A stretch of 43,016 nucleotides of DNA from Lachnospiraceae bacterium. Its GTDB lineage: Bacteria > Bacillota > Clostridia > Lachnospirales > Lachnospiraceae. Both the position numbers and the translations under genes were made by a program. Shown here one piece after another: positions 34,499 to 42,858 of this stretch. Every line of letters starts with the position of its first letter. Positions within the stretch are counted from its first letter, which is position 1. The stretch lies in contig JAAVZR010000032.1 of the NCBI GenBank assembly GCA_022791755.1, positions 1 to 43,016 of the forward strand, written 5' to 3'. A model generated the notes under the pieces. The model was not told the DNA's origin. It saw only the letters and a program-made list of their open reading frames with translations, and did no database searches.

Positions 34499-34903
34499 AT
34501 GATAGTACTCACAAGTCTTAGTCTGGGAGAGATCCTTCAGAAGGCCGGACTGAATACCCTTCTCGGCATGGGAGTGGTATTTACCGTTCTGATTTTAATC
34601 AGTCTTCTGATTTACAGTATGCGTTTTATCCCGGCTCTTCTGGATATGCTGACCGGGAAAGGAAAAAAAGCGGACGAAACCGTGCCGGCTGTGGCCGGAG
34701 GCGATGGTCCGACAGCCGTAATCCGGGCCGGTGAGAAAGAAGAAAAAAGAGACGCGGTCCCGGTGGCTGCGGCAGAAGAGGCCGATCTGGCGCTGATCGC
34801 CGTCATCACGGCGGCCGTAGCGGCTGCGGCGAATGTACCGGAGGATGGGATCGTGATCCGCTCGATCCGCCGCTCGGCGAAGAATAACTGGAAACGCGCC
34901 TGA
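34499..34903 (+). CDS. oadG: Sodium-pump decarboxylase gamma subunit (OadG family)
   Basis: The 134-residue protein has one N-terminal membrane helix (about 18-38, GMGVVFTVLILISLLIYSM) and an Ala/Glu-rich cytoplasmic tail, ending with the IVIRSIRRSAKNNWKRA segment seen in many clostridial OadG-like proteins. The gamma subunit holds the carboxyltransferase to the membrane pump. AGGAGG lies six bases before ATG 34499, and the gene follows the carboxyltransferase after 11 bases. Confidence 0.85.
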   Translation: MIVLTSLSLGEILQKAGLNTLLGMGVVFTVLILISLLIYSMRFIPALLDMLTGKGKKADETVPAVAGGDGPTAVIRAGEKEEKRDAVPVAAAEEADLALIAVITAAVAAAANVPEDGIVIRSIRRSAKNNWKRA

Positions 34904-34965
34904 CACAGGGGTGTACCATGATGCCCTGAAAACACGGGCAAACTAAGGAAAGGTGGAAAGCAGAG

Positions 34966-35340
34966 ATGAAAAATTATACAATCACGGTAAACGGTATCGC
35001 ATATGATGTGACGGTGGAGGAGAAGGCGGCCGGTTCTGCACCGGTACAGAGAGCGGCGGCTCCCGTAGCGCCCGTGGCCGCAGCGGCGGCGCCGGCAGCT
35101 TCTGCGCCTGCCGCCGGCGGCGCGGGCAGCATCAAGGTGGAGGCAGGCGCGGCCGGAAAGGTCTTTAAGATCGAAGCTAAGGTGGGCCAGGCAATGAAGG
35201 CCGGGGATACGGTCATCATCCTGGAGGCTATGAAGATGGAGATCCCCGTAGTGGCGCCGAAGGACGGCACGGTCGTCAGCATCGATGTGACCGAGGGACA
35301 GAACGTGGACGCGGGCCAGGTCATGGCTACCCTGGACTGA
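34966..35340 (+). CDS. Biotin carboxyl carrier protein (1.3S/MmdC type)
   Basis: The 124-residue protein has a short N-terminal segment, a Pro/Ala-rich flexible linker (about 22-55), and a biotinyl domain with EAMKMEIPV, in which Lys90 is the biotinylated residue. The carrier swings carboxybiotin between the carboxyltransferase active sites and the membrane decarboxylase. It is the only biotin carrier in the operon, so both carboxyltransferases must share it unless another is supplied from elsewhere. AAAGGTGG precedes ATG 34966. Confidence 0.95.
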   Translation: MKNYTITVNGIAYDVTVEEKAAGSAPVQRAAAPVAPVAAAAAPAASAPAAGGAGSIKVEAGAAGKVFKIEAKVGQAMKAGDTVIILEAMKMEIPVVAPKDGTVVSIDVTEGQNVDAGQVMATLD

Positions 35341-35353
35341 CAGGAGGCGCCCT

Positions 35354-36481
35354 ATGGACTATATCTTTTCGACGCTGTCCAATCTGCTGGGACAGACTGC
35401 CTTTGCCGGGCTGAACGTGGGAAACGTGGCCATGATCGGCGTGGCGTGCTTCTTCCTGTTTCTGGCAGTGAAGAAGGGGTATGAGCCGCTTCTGCTGGTT
35501 CCGATCTCCTTTGGCATGCTGTTAGTGAATATCTATCCTCCGATCATGGAGGAGGGGGGACTGCTCAACTACTTCTTCAAGCTGGATGAGTGGGCGATCC
35601 TTCCCTGTCTGATTTTTCTGGGTGTGGGCGCACAGACGGATTTCGGTCCGCTGATTGCCAACCCGATCAGCTTCCTTCTGGGAGCGGCGGCGCAGTTCGG
35701 TATCTTCGCCGCGTATCTGGGCGCCATGGGCTTGGGATTTAACGACATGGCGGCGGCGGCCATCGCCATCATCGGCGGCGCCGACGGCCCGACCTCGATC
35801 TATCTGGCCAACCGGCTGGGGCAGCAGGATATCCTGGGACCGATCGCTGTGGCGGCTTATTCCTATATGTCGCTGGTGCCGATCATTCAGCCGCCGATCA
35901 TGAAGGCGCTGACCACAAAGGACGAGCGGAAAATCAAGATGGGGCAGCTGCGGCCGGTGTCCAAAACCGAGCGGATCCTGTTCCCCATCGTCGTGACGAT
36001 CGTGGTCTGCATGATCCTGCCTTCGACGACGCCTCTGGTGGGTATGCTGATGCTGGGCAACCTCTTCAAGGAATCCGGCGTGGTGCGTCAGCTGACCGAC
36101 ACGGCCAGCAACGCGCTGATGTACATCGTAGTCATCCTGTTGGGCACCTCCGTGGGCGCGACGACCAGTGCGGAAGCCTTTTTAAACTGGACGACGATCA
36201 AGATCGTGGGCCTGGGCCTGGTTGCCTTTGCTTTTGGCACGGCGGCCGGTGTGCTCTTTGGTAAGCTTATGTGTAAGCTGACCCACGGAAAGATCAACCC
36301 GTTAATCGGTTCGGCCGGCGTCTCCGCCGTACCGATGGCAGCGCGCGTATCCCAGAAGGTAGGAGCCGACGAAGATCCGACCAATTTCCTGCTGATGCAT
36401 GCCATGGGTCCCAATGTGGCCGGCGTCATCGGTACGGCGGTAGCGGCCGGCGTCTTTATGGCCATGTTCGGAGTGAAATAG
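35354..36481 (+). CDS. oadB: Sodium ion-translocating decarboxylase beta subunit
   Basis: The beta subunit decarboxylates carboxybiotin and exports Na+. The 375-residue polytopic protein has about nine membrane helices. The conserved GGADGPTSIY contains the essential aspartate (Asp144 here), and SAVPMAARVSQKVGADEDP and LLMHAMGPNVAGVIGTA are the other family signatures. AGGAGG precedes ATG 35354, 13 bases after the biotin carrier stop. Confidence 0.96.
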   Translation: MDYIFSTLSNLLGQTAFAGLNVGNVAMIGVACFFLFLAVKKGYEPLLLVPISFGMLLVNIYPPIMEEGGLLNYFFKLDEWAILPCLIFLGVGAQTDFGPLIANPISFLLGAAAQFGIFAAYLGAMGLGFNDMAAAAIAIIGGADGPTSIYLANRLGQQDILGPIAVAAYSYMSLVPIIQPPIMKALTTKDERKIKMGQLRPVSKTERILFPIVVTIVVCMILPSTTPLVGMLMLGNLFKESGVVRQLTDTASNALMYIVVILLGTSVGATTSAEAFLNWTTIKIVGLGLVAFAFGTAAGVLFGKLMCKLTHGKINPLIGSAGVSAVPMAARVSQKVGADEDPTNFLLMHAMGPNVAGVIGTAVAAGVFMAMFGVK

Positions 36482-36490
36482 GAGGAAGCT

Positions 36491-37903
36491 ATGAGTGAGA
36501 TAAAGAAAAAACCCGTAAAAATAACTGAGACGATCCTGCGCGACGCCCATCAGTCCCTGATCGCCACCCGTATGACCACGGAGCAGATGCTTCCCATCGT
36601 GGAGAAGATGGACAAGATCGGCTATTATTCCGTGGAGTGCTGGGGCGGCGCGACGTTTGACGCTTCCTTACGTTTCCTGAAGGAAGATCCCTGGGAGCGT
36701 CTGCGCAAGTTCCGCGACGGCTTTAAGAACACGAAGCTGCAAATGCTGTTCCGCGGCCAGAATATCCTCGGGTATCGTCCTTATGCCGACGACGTGGTGG
36801 AGTATTTCGTGCAGAAATCCATTGCCAACGGCATCGACATCATCCGTATTTTTGACTGCTTTAATGATCTGCGCAACTTAAAATGCGCGGTGAACGCTGC
36901 CATCAAGGAGAAAGGTCATGCCCAGGTGGCTCTGTCCTATACCATCGGCGATGCCTATACGCTTGCGTACTGGAAGGAGACGGCGAAGCGCATCGAAGAT
37001 ATGGGGGCGCATTCCATCTGTATCAAGGATATGGCCGGCCTGTTGTTACCGTACAAGGCAACCGAGCTGGTGGAGGCGCTGAAAGCCGGCACCGACCTGC
37101 CGATTCAGCTGCACACCCATTACACCTCCGGCGTGGCTTCCATGACTTATTTAAAGGCTGTGGAGGCCGGCGTGGACGTCATTGATACGGCCATGTCGCC
37201 CTTTGCCCTGGGTACGTCCCAGCCGGCGACCGAGGTCATGGTGGAGACCTTTAAGGATACGCCCTATGACACAGGCCTGGATCAGAACCAGCTGGCAGAG
37301 ATCGCCGACTATTTCCGGCCGATCCGTGAGGAAGCAATCGCCTCCGGCCTCTTAAATCCGAAGAATCTGGGTGTCAATATCAAGACCCTTTTGTACCAGG
37401 TGCCGGGCGGAATGCTTTCCAACCTGACCAGTCAGCTGAAGGAGCAGCATGCCGAGGACCGTTACTACGATGTGCTGGAGGAGGTGCCGCGTGTGCGTAA
37501 AGACCTGGGCGAACCGCCTCTGGTTACGCCGTCTTCGCAGATCGTAGGTACGCAGGCTGTGTTCAACGTGCTGATGGGCGAGCGCTATAAGATGGTCACA
37601 AAGGAGACCCAGGCAGTGCTTTCCGGTGAGTACGGTGCGACGATCAAGCCCTTTAACAGGGAGTTGCAGAAGAAGGTAATCGGCGACAAGGAGCCGCTCA
37701 CCTGCCGGCCGGCCGATCTGATCGAGCCAGAGCTTAAAAAGCTGGAGGCAGAGATCAGCCAGTGGAAGCAGCAGGATGAGGACGTCCTGTCCTATGCACT
37801 GTTCCCGAAGGTGGCGGTGGATTTCTTCAAGTACCGTGAGGCGCAGCAGAAAAAGGTCGATCTGACGGTGGCGGATACGGAGAATAAGGCGTATCCGGTA
37901 TAA
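36491..37903 (+). CDS. oadA: Oxaloacetate/pyruvate carboxyltransferase subunit (OadA/transcarboxylase 5S type)
   Basis: The 470-residue TIM-barrel protein transfers a carboxyl group between oxaloacetate (or pyruvate) and biotin. Active-site residues are present: Asp18 in TETILRDAHQS, the carbamylated Lys179 in ICIKDMAG, and metal ligands His208 and His210 in LHTHYTSG. It lacks the C-terminal biotinyl domain of full OadA, so it needs the separate carrier encoded upstream, as the 5S subunit of propionibacterial transcarboxylase does. It ends the operon, followed by a strong terminator. No biotin carboxylase gene is present. Confidence 0.93.
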   Translation: MSEIKKKPVKITETILRDAHQSLIATRMTTEQMLPIVEKMDKIGYYSVECWGGATFDASLRFLKEDPWERLRKFRDGFKNTKLQMLFRGQNILGYRPYADDVVEYFVQKSIANGIDIIRIFDCFNDLRNLKCAVNAAIKEKGHAQVALSYTIGDAYTLAYWKETAKRIEDMGAHSICIKDMAGLLLPYKATELVEALKAGTDLPIQLHTHYTSGVASMTYLKAVEAGVDVIDTAMSPFALGTSQPATEVMVETFKDTPYDTGLDQNQLAEIADYFRPIREEAIASGLLNPKNLGVNIKTLLYQVPGGMLSNLTSQLKEQHAEDRYYDVLEEVPRVRKDLGEPPLVTPSSQIVGTQAVFNVLMGERYKMVTKETQAVLSGEYGATIKPFNRELQKKVIGDKEPLTCRPADLIEPELKKLEAEISQWKQQDEDVLSYALFPKVAVDFFKYREAQQKKVDLTVADTENKAYPV

Positions 37904-37932
37904 GAAAGATAAGATAAAGTAAAATGCGGGAC

Positions 37933-37973
37933 AGCGGTCCCGGCCAGCGAATGGGCCGGGACCGCTGCTTTTT
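37933..37973 (+). terminator. Terminator of the decarboxylase operon
   Basis: A perfect 13-bp stem AGCGGTCCCGGCC/GGCCGGGACCGCT (37933-37945 and 37954-37966) with an 8-base loop is followed by GCTTTTT. Confidence 0.92.
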
Positions 37974-38058
37974 GATGCGCAGGTCCAGACCGGCGTGGAA
38001 AAGGACAGTGAAGACAAACTGCCGCGGTACGCCGGGGCGTAAGTCCGGGGGAAGAGGA

Positions 38059-38586
38059 TCAGTCACGGGAGGGAAGGGGCGGAAGAAGATAACCGCGGCT
38101 TTGCAGCGTTTCTTCGATCTGTGTGAGAATGCCCTCGGAGGCGGCTTCTACGGTGTGGAGATGTATGCCCGCAGAGATGGGAAAAAGGGGACCGGATTTG
38201 CTCCGGGCCAGCAGATTACAGAAGTGCTGTATATCCTCTAAGGTGGAGAGGTTCAGATCGGCCCGCAGTTCGCCGTACACGTCGTGCTCAACAGTCACAT
38301 CCAGCACCCTTCCTCCCAGAGTGACGATGGCGGACAGCTCGTCATATATTTCCTCGTAGCTGTGTTTCACGAGGAAAGCACGCCGGAAGCTGCGCGCAGG
38401 ATGGGTATAGAGCAGGTAGCCCTGGGCGGTTGCCAGAATCGGGTGCTCTGTGCGAAGCAGCGCGATGTCCTGCACGATGACCTGACGGCTGACGCCAAAG
38501 GATGTGGCCAGAGTGCTGCCGGATATGGGTCCGGAAGCCTGTGTCAGTATGCGGATAATTTCCTGCCTGCGTGTTTTACCGTCCAT
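38059..38586 (-). CDS. niaR: NiaR-type repressor of NAD biosynthesis/niacin uptake (HTH_11 + 3H domain)
   Basis: The 175-residue protein has an N-terminal winged helix (about 5-60, GPISGSTLATSFGVSRQVIVQDI) and a C-terminal 3H domain with its conserved histidines: LVKHSYEEI, TVEHDVYGEL and AGIHLHTVEA. NiaR binds nicotinate and represses nad and niacin-transport genes. No such gene is next to it, so its targets are outside the window. AAAGGGAGG precedes the start on the minus strand. Confidence 0.9.
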   Translation of the reverse strand: MDGKTRRQEIIRILTQASGPISGSTLATSFGVSRQVIVQDIALLRTEHPILATAQGYLLYTHPARSFRRAFLVKHSYEEIYDELSAIVTLGGRVLDVTVEHDVYGELRADLNLSTLEDIQHFCNLLARSKSGPLFPISAGIHLHTVEAASEGILTQIEETLQSRGYLLPPLPSRD

Positions 38587-38732
38587 GGTTGCCTCCCTTT
38601 AAGTATTTTACGGTTTACGTATATGGTGCCGGTATGTTTTCAATGGTAAGTATAGTATAGATTATCGGAGGGGGATTGTCAATTCTGTGGAGCAGGCTGG
38701 TTGCAGGGGAAGGGAGGGGAGAGGGGAGGGAC

Positions 38733-38880
38733 GCCCGGTTCCTGAGGGGATTCCCGTCCGGACGCGCTCCCGCTCCGTGCAGGAGGCAGCGGCTCTAAGT
38801 TCGCGCTTCGCTGCCGCTTGCGCTCACTAAGTGCCGGCGTCCTGCAAGGGTCCGGCCGGGAATCCCCTCAGGAACCGGGC
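38733..38880 (+). repeat. 148-nt structured palindromic element, copy 1
   Basis: The ends (38733-38763 and 38850-38880) form a 31-nt stem: 24 pairs, one T-C mismatch, then 6 pairs. Inside is an 86-nt core with further pairing (GCAGGA/TCCTGC, and a CTAAGT/ACTTAG-like helix). The core is 77/86 identical to the inverted copy 2, while the outer stem is largely different in sequence. No ORF, U-tract or transposase-like sequence is present. Confidence 0.85.
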
Positions 38881-39184
38881 TGTTTCTTCACCTTCCCTCC
38901 CATACCCTGCAAGGGGCAACCTGCTGTGGGCCGGCGAGTTTTTGTCTGATGCTTTTGGGTGCTCTTTTGCGGTTTTTGTAGGGTCGATGAGATGATTTTA
39001 TGATATCTGGCACGGTTGATATGCAGGAGAGTCGGTGGGAGATTTCTTTGACGAAAGAGGGATGGTTTGGTGGTTCTGGTGGTTATTGCGATTGAAGGCG
39101 GGAGATCCGGTCAGTCGTTTGATGCCGGACGGTGACGGCAGGATTTGAGGCTTGGGGGGGGGAGAGGAGACGTGGAAGCTCGCA

Positions 39185-39332
39185 GCCAGGAGGCACAGGG
39201 ATACCCTGTCCGGGCCTTTGCAGGACGCCGGTTCTTAGTGAGCGGGAGCGGCAGCGAAGCGCGAACTTAGAACCGCTGCCTCCTGCACAGAGCGAGAGCG
39301 TGCCCGGTCAGGGTATCCCTGTGCCTCCTGGC
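39185..39332 (-). repeat. 148-nt structured palindromic element, copy 2 (inverted)
   Basis: The ends (39185-39215 and 39302-39332) form a 31-nt stem with the same geometry as copy 1: 24 pairs, one mismatch (T-T) at the same place, then 6 pairs. Orientation is opposite to copy 1. Twelve of the 30 paired positions differ from copy 1, and every change is compensated on the other arm. Confidence 0.85.
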
Positions 39333-39387
39333 GTCCCCTTCTCGTCTTCCCTTCTCACCTTCCCCCCAACTGTAAACCTCATTTCCC

Positions 39388-39416
39388 TTGCGTACGGTCC
39401 CAAAGTCTGCTATACT
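39388..39416 (+). promoter_or_regulatory. Promoter of the CPBP protease gene
   Basis: TTGCGT (39388-39393), 17 bases, TATACT (39411-39416). Confidence 0.6.
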
Positions 39417-39452
39417 GGTAGAAGTTTTACCGGAAAGGAGGATGATGACAGA

Positions 39453-40340
39453 ATGGATGCAAAGAGAGAGGGATGGCTGAAAATACTGTGGCGTTTATTT
39501 TATCCGCTGTTTCTGTATATGGGAATTATCATGGTGGTCCGCTTTATTATCAGCCTGATTCTTGGAATGAAGGTGCTGATCGATTCGGGGATGATGGCAG
39601 GAATGTCCTTTCAGCAGATAACGGTAAAGGTAATGGATCTGTATCTGGGAGTGGCTTACTATGAGACGATTGTATCGGCCATGATCGCGATTCCCTTTCT
39701 GTACTTCTTTTTCTGGAGAGATAAAAAGGGACGGATGGCCATGAATGAAGAGGTCCGCTACTGTCGGGCTACCTTTATGGAGTATGTGCTGCTGGGGATG
39801 GTGGCCTTCGGAGCCTGCATCGGTGTGAATAACCTGTTTTTGGGAAGCGGTCTGGTGGAGATCGACCCGGCCTATCAGCAGGTAAGGGAAATACTGTATT
39901 CCGCCCCTCTTGCCATACAGCTGGCGGGGACAGGCCTGATCGCGCCGCTATGCGAGGAGCTGATCTTCCGGGGACTTTTGCATAACCGCCTGAAGGAATA
40001 TACTCCGGTGAAGACGGCCTGCATTCTCTCGGCTCTGGCCTTTGCTGTGTATCATGGCAATATGGTTCAGGGGATGTATGCGGCTGTGCTGGGCTTTCTA
40101 ATGGCGTATGTCTATGAAAAATACCACAGTTTTCTGGCGCCCTTTCTCTTTCATGCGACGGCAAATACGGTGGCAGTGCTGATAACGGAGACAGAATGGT
40201 TTGATTTCTTGTATGTAAACAAAGCCATGGTTCTGCTTTCGGGATTGCTGGGGATCGTCGTGATGGTGCTGGGAGTGCGTATTATCCGGGACACGGTGAA
40301 GCTGGATCCGGAAAATCCGGCGAGTAAAGTGGAGTTGTAA
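39453..40340 (+). CDS. CPBP-family intramembrane metalloprotease
   Basis: The 295-residue membrane protein has about eight helices and the CPBP (Abi/CAAX-like) motifs: EELIFRG (glutamate pair and Arg), FAVYHGN (His) and a late HATANT segment. These residues form the intramembrane active site in Rce1-type proteases. Bacterial members act in bacteriocin self-immunity, peptide maturation or unknown roles; no bacteriocin gene is visible nearby. ATG 39453 is 11 bases after AGGAGG, a little far. A longer reading frame to 39132 was rejected because it runs through the palindromic element. Confidence 0.85.
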   Translation: MDAKREGWLKILWRLFYPLFLYMGIIMVVRFIISLILGMKVLIDSGMMAGMSFQQITVKVMDLYLGVAYYETIVSAMIAIPFLYFFFWRDKKGRMAMNEEVRYCRATFMEYVLLGMVAFGACIGVNNLFLGSGLVEIDPAYQQVREILYSAPLAIQLAGTGLIAPLCEELIFRGLLHNRLKEYTPVKTACILSALAFAVYHGNMVQGMYAAVLGFLMAYVYEKYHSFLAPFLFHATANTVAVLITETEWFDFLYVNKAMVLLSGLLGIVVMVLGVRIIRDTVKLDPENPASKVEL

Positions 40341-40446
40341 TGATGGAATGGCAGAGCCGGTATGGCTATACAATAGTAACTGGTTTTATGCAATGGGGAC
40401 ATTTGTTCCAATAGGGAGAAAAAATTGTAAGTGACAGGAGCAGGAT

Positions 40447-40821
40447 ATGAACACAGAAGTTGTGAGAAAAAATAATACGAAGATTGCCGTTGTGAACAGT
40501 GACGAGGTGCTGATTGCAGATGTTTCGTCCGCTTTGGATGTAATTATGACGGTTAAATACGAGACAGGATGTACCAATATTGCCATGAATAAGGAAGCGA
40601 TTACAAAGGATTTCTTTGTATTGAGTACCTGTCTGGCTGGGGAGATCCTGCAAAAGTTTATTAATTATGGCATAAGATTTGCAATATATGGCGATTTCTC
40701 AGGATACACCAGCAAACCTCTGAGAGATTTTATGTATGAGAGCAACAGAGGAAAGGACATTTACTTTCAGCCGGATGTTTCTTCTGCTATTGATATACTC
40801 TCAGGGTGTGCTGCGGACTGA
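40447..40821 (+). CDS. DUF4180 domain protein
   Basis: The 124-residue soluble protein matches the DUF4180 pattern: a central FFVLSTCLAGEILQKFINYG followed by AIYGDFSGYTSKPLRDFMYESN and GKDIYF. No biochemical function is established for this family that I can name. The gene is noticeably more AT-rich than its neighbours, which may mean recent acquisition. A near-palindrome GGGACA-TT-TGTTCC lies upstream at about 40397-40410. AGGAGCAGG precedes ATG 40447. Confidence 0.82.
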   Translation: MNTEVVRKNNTKIAVVNSDEVLIADVSSALDVIMTVKYETGCTNIAMNKEAITKDFFVLSTCLAGEILQKFINYGIRFAIYGDFSGYTSKPLRDFMYESNRGKDIYFQPDVSSAIDILSGCAAD

Positions 40822-40850
40822 AAAGAGGCTGTAAAGGGACCGGCGACATT

Positions 40851-40872
40851 AAAAAGATACAGTTTTTGTATC
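40851..40872 (-). terminator. Terminator of the lipid kinase gene
   Basis: Read on the minus strand, GATACA-AAAAC-TGTATC (40856-40872) is followed by TTTTT (40851-40855). It overlaps the stop codon of the lipid kinase gene. Confidence 0.65.
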
Positions 40873-41806
40873 AGACGATGACTCTCAGCTGCCTGGTGCG
40901 GCAGGACAGGGAGATATCGCTGTGGAGTCCCATAATCTCACCGTCAGTGTGAACCGTGCAGGGCGTATCCGTGTGGATGGAAAGCTCATGACATCGGTAG
41001 ATGCGCACGATCTTGCAGCGGGTATGAAGTCCGAGAAACGACAAAAGCAGGGCAGGGATCATCCCCAGAGAACCGGTGTGGGAGATCACGCAGATATCAA
41101 ACTGGCCGTCGCAGGGATCGGCCTTGGGGGCGAATTTAAAACCTCCCCCCTCATACTTTTGGATGTGGGTGGAGATAAAAGCGGTTTGCCTGAGCGGAAT
41201 CTTTTTGATGCCGTCCAGAACCAGACTGCCGGAGACAGTCTTCATAAAAAACAGGCTCTGTATTCCCAGAATCACGTAGCTGAGTTTGCTCAGATGAATC
41301 CGGCACAGAAAACGTTTCAGGCGGCTGCCGTCAATGCGGCGGCATACGGCGGCGTCGAAACCGATGCCGCTGCTGACCACAAAGCGGCGGTGATTGATAT
41401 TGGATACGTCGCAGGACAGGATTCCGTAATCGAGAAAACGGAAATATCTGGGATGGAGAATCCGCCGCAGGGCGCGGGCAGGTTTCCTGGGAAGCTTCAG
41501 GCTGCGGGCAAAATCATTGCCGGAACCGGTGGGGATATAGCCCAGGGTGACATGAGAGGAGACATTCAGTCCGTCCACTACTTCATTGAGGGTCCCGTCG
41601 CCGCCGACCGCCACGATGATCCTGTCCGGATCATTGGCTGCCGAGGTACCGGAAAGGCTGGCAGCCAGTTGTCTGGCATGTCCCGGAGCCTCGGTCAGGT
41701 ATACCCGGTATTCAACGGTACTTTTTTCCAGCTCCGTTTTCAGCTGCTTCCAGATCTGCGCTCCCTTTCCGGAACGGGAATTGGGATTTACAATAAAGTA
41801 ATACAT
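40871..41806 (-). CDS. Diacylglycerol/lipid kinase family protein (YegS/DgkB-like)
   Basis: The 311-residue cytoplasmic protein has the DAGK catalytic fold: FIVNPNSRSGKG at the start, the ATP-binding GGDGTLNEVVDG (about 69-80), and PTGSGNDFAR (about 92-101). The C-terminal domain is beta-rich, with a GIGFDAAVCR segment and a late HTDGEIMG. Members phosphorylate diacylglycerol, undecaprenol or other lipids; this one cannot be assigned further. Diacylglycerol recycling during envelope synthesis is the most common role. An AGAGGTAAC site lies upstream of the ATG, and AGTATA at 41857-41862 is a possible minus-strand -10 box. Confidence 0.88.
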   Translation of the reverse strand: MYYFIVNPNSRSGKGAQIWKQLKTELEKSTVEYRVYLTEAPGHARQLAASLSGTSAANDPDRIIVAVGGDGTLNEVVDGLNVSSHVTLGYIPTGSGNDFARSLKLPRKPARALRRILHPRYFRFLDYGILSCDVSNINHRRFVVSSGIGFDAAVCRRIDGSRLKRFLCRIHLSKLSYVILGIQSLFFMKTVSGSLVLDGIKKIPLRQTAFISTHIQKYEGGGFKFAPKADPCDGQFDICVISHTGSLGMIPALLLSFLGLHTRCKIVRIYRCHELSIHTDTPCTVHTDGEIMGLHSDISLSCRTRQLRVIV

Positions 41807-41924
41807 ATGTTACCTCTGCATCTGTGTGAACAATCCTTCGGCAATACTACCATTTAAGTATACCATATTGAAATCAGAATGAACATAGATCTGTAAATTG
41901 TTTATGAAAAATTTATGGAAAGGC

Positions 41925-42776
41925 TCAGAAAAGCTCTAAGAGCAGTCCGGCTGCCATACCGGTTCCGTAGAGGATGGCCGTAATTTTCAGATTTTCTTTC
42001 GGATGCCGGTTCATTCGAAACAGGATCAGAAGCCCGGTGCCGGCTCCGACCAGAAGGCCGGCCATGGCGGCGCCGAAGCTTAAGGCGCCCTGGAGATAGA
42101 GCTCAGTCATAATCACCGACGGGGCACAGTTGGGGATCAGGCCGGCCAGAGCGGTCAGCGCCACACTGAGCAGAGGGAGGCTTTGGAGAAAGGCGGCCAG
42201 AGTATCTTCTCCCGTGAGGGCGATGGTGATATTCAGAAGGAGAGTGGCGGCAAACACAAAAGCAGCGATACTGGTGGTGTGGCGAAGTGCCGGCATCCAG
42301 ATTCCCGCCTGACAGTCGCAGTGCTCCTGCTCGCACAGTTCATGGATCTGCGGCCCGGAGCCGGTTACCGTGTGGAAATGGCGGCCGGCGGCATCCACCA
42401 GAAAACCGGCGGTCATTCCCATCAGGAATTTTATGGCCAGGATCCGGAGAATCAGAGAAGGGCTTACGGCCCGGGAGATCAGTATGGGCAGCATTTCATC
42501 AGAGGTAGACAGAAATACGGCAATCAGAGTTCCGCGGCTGATCAGTCTGGCGGTATAAAAATTAGCTGCGGCCGCAGAGAAACCGCATTGGGGGAAAAGC
42601 CCGGCAGCGGCGCCCCAGAGCGGTCCCAACCTTCCGGCTTGCGCGAGAAGCTGCCGGCTTTTTTTGGCAGCCCGGTGCTCGATATATTCCATTAACAGAT
42701 ATGCCGCAAAGAGAAAAGGAATCAGCTTTAAGGTGTCTCCCATGGCATCTGTCAGAGCGTCCCAGAGTAGTTCCAT
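41925..42776 (-). CDS. ArsP_2-type membrane protein (putative heavy-metal/manganese exporter)
   Basis: The 283-residue protein has about eight membrane helices and two similar halves. The first half holds FPQCGFSAAAANFYTARLIS and TSDEMLPILIS, and the second holds IPNCAPSVIMTELYLQGAL; the Cys of each FPQCG/IPNCA motif may bind a thiophilic metal. A cytoplasmic loop has HELCEQEHCDCQAG, a likely metal-binding cluster. This matches the family of putative 10-TM heavy-metal exporters also named putative manganese transporters. The substrate is unproven. AGGAGG lies about 13 bases before the ATG, farther than usual. Confidence 0.75.
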   Translation of the reverse strand: MELLWDALTDAMGDTLKLIPFLFAAYLLMEYIEHRAAKKSRQLLAQAGRLGPLWGAAAGLFPQCGFSAAAANFYTARLISRGTLIAVFLSTSDEMLPILISRAVSPSLILRILAIKFLMGMTAGFLVDAAGRHFHTVTGSGPQIHELCEQEHCDCQAGIWMPALRHTTSIAAFVFAATLLLNITIALTGEDTLAAFLQSLPLLSVALTALAGLIPNCAPSVIMTELYLQGALSFGAAMAGLLVGAGTGLLILFRMNRHPKENLKITAILYGTGMAAGLLLELF

Positions 42777-42821
42777 CAGATTATTCGGACCTCCTGTCTT
42801 TAAGGGTTTGGTGATGCGGAC

Positions 42822-42853
42822 AAAAGAAAAAACCCTTGAATTTTCAAGGGTTT
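42822..42853 (-). terminator. Terminator of the tRNA operon
   Basis: On the minus strand AAACCCTTGAA/TTCAAGGGTTT forms an 11-bp stem (42830-42853) followed by a T-rich tail (42822-42829), six bases after the tRNA-Met gene. Confidence 0.85.
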
Positions 42854-42858
42854 GAAAG

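Larger units (their letters stand above)
38587..39452. other. Intergenic region with two large palindromic elements
   Basis: This 866-base gap holds element 1 (38733-38880), about 300 bases in which I see nothing recognisable (38881-39184), element 2 (39185-39332), and the promoter of the CPBP gene. Purine-rich and pyrimidine-rich tracts outside both elements extend the stems imperfectly (about 38692-38925 and 39150-39372). Confidence 0.75.

Noticed and set aside
38733..39332. CRISPR array or attC/integron site as explanation for the twin elements
   Set aside because: Only two copies exist, in opposite orientation, with no spacers, cas genes or integrase in the window.
39132..39452. Upstream extension of the CPBP gene
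   Set aside because: It reads through palindromic element 2 and the promoter at 39388-39416, and encodes no membrane or signal sequence; ATG 39453 fits the family.
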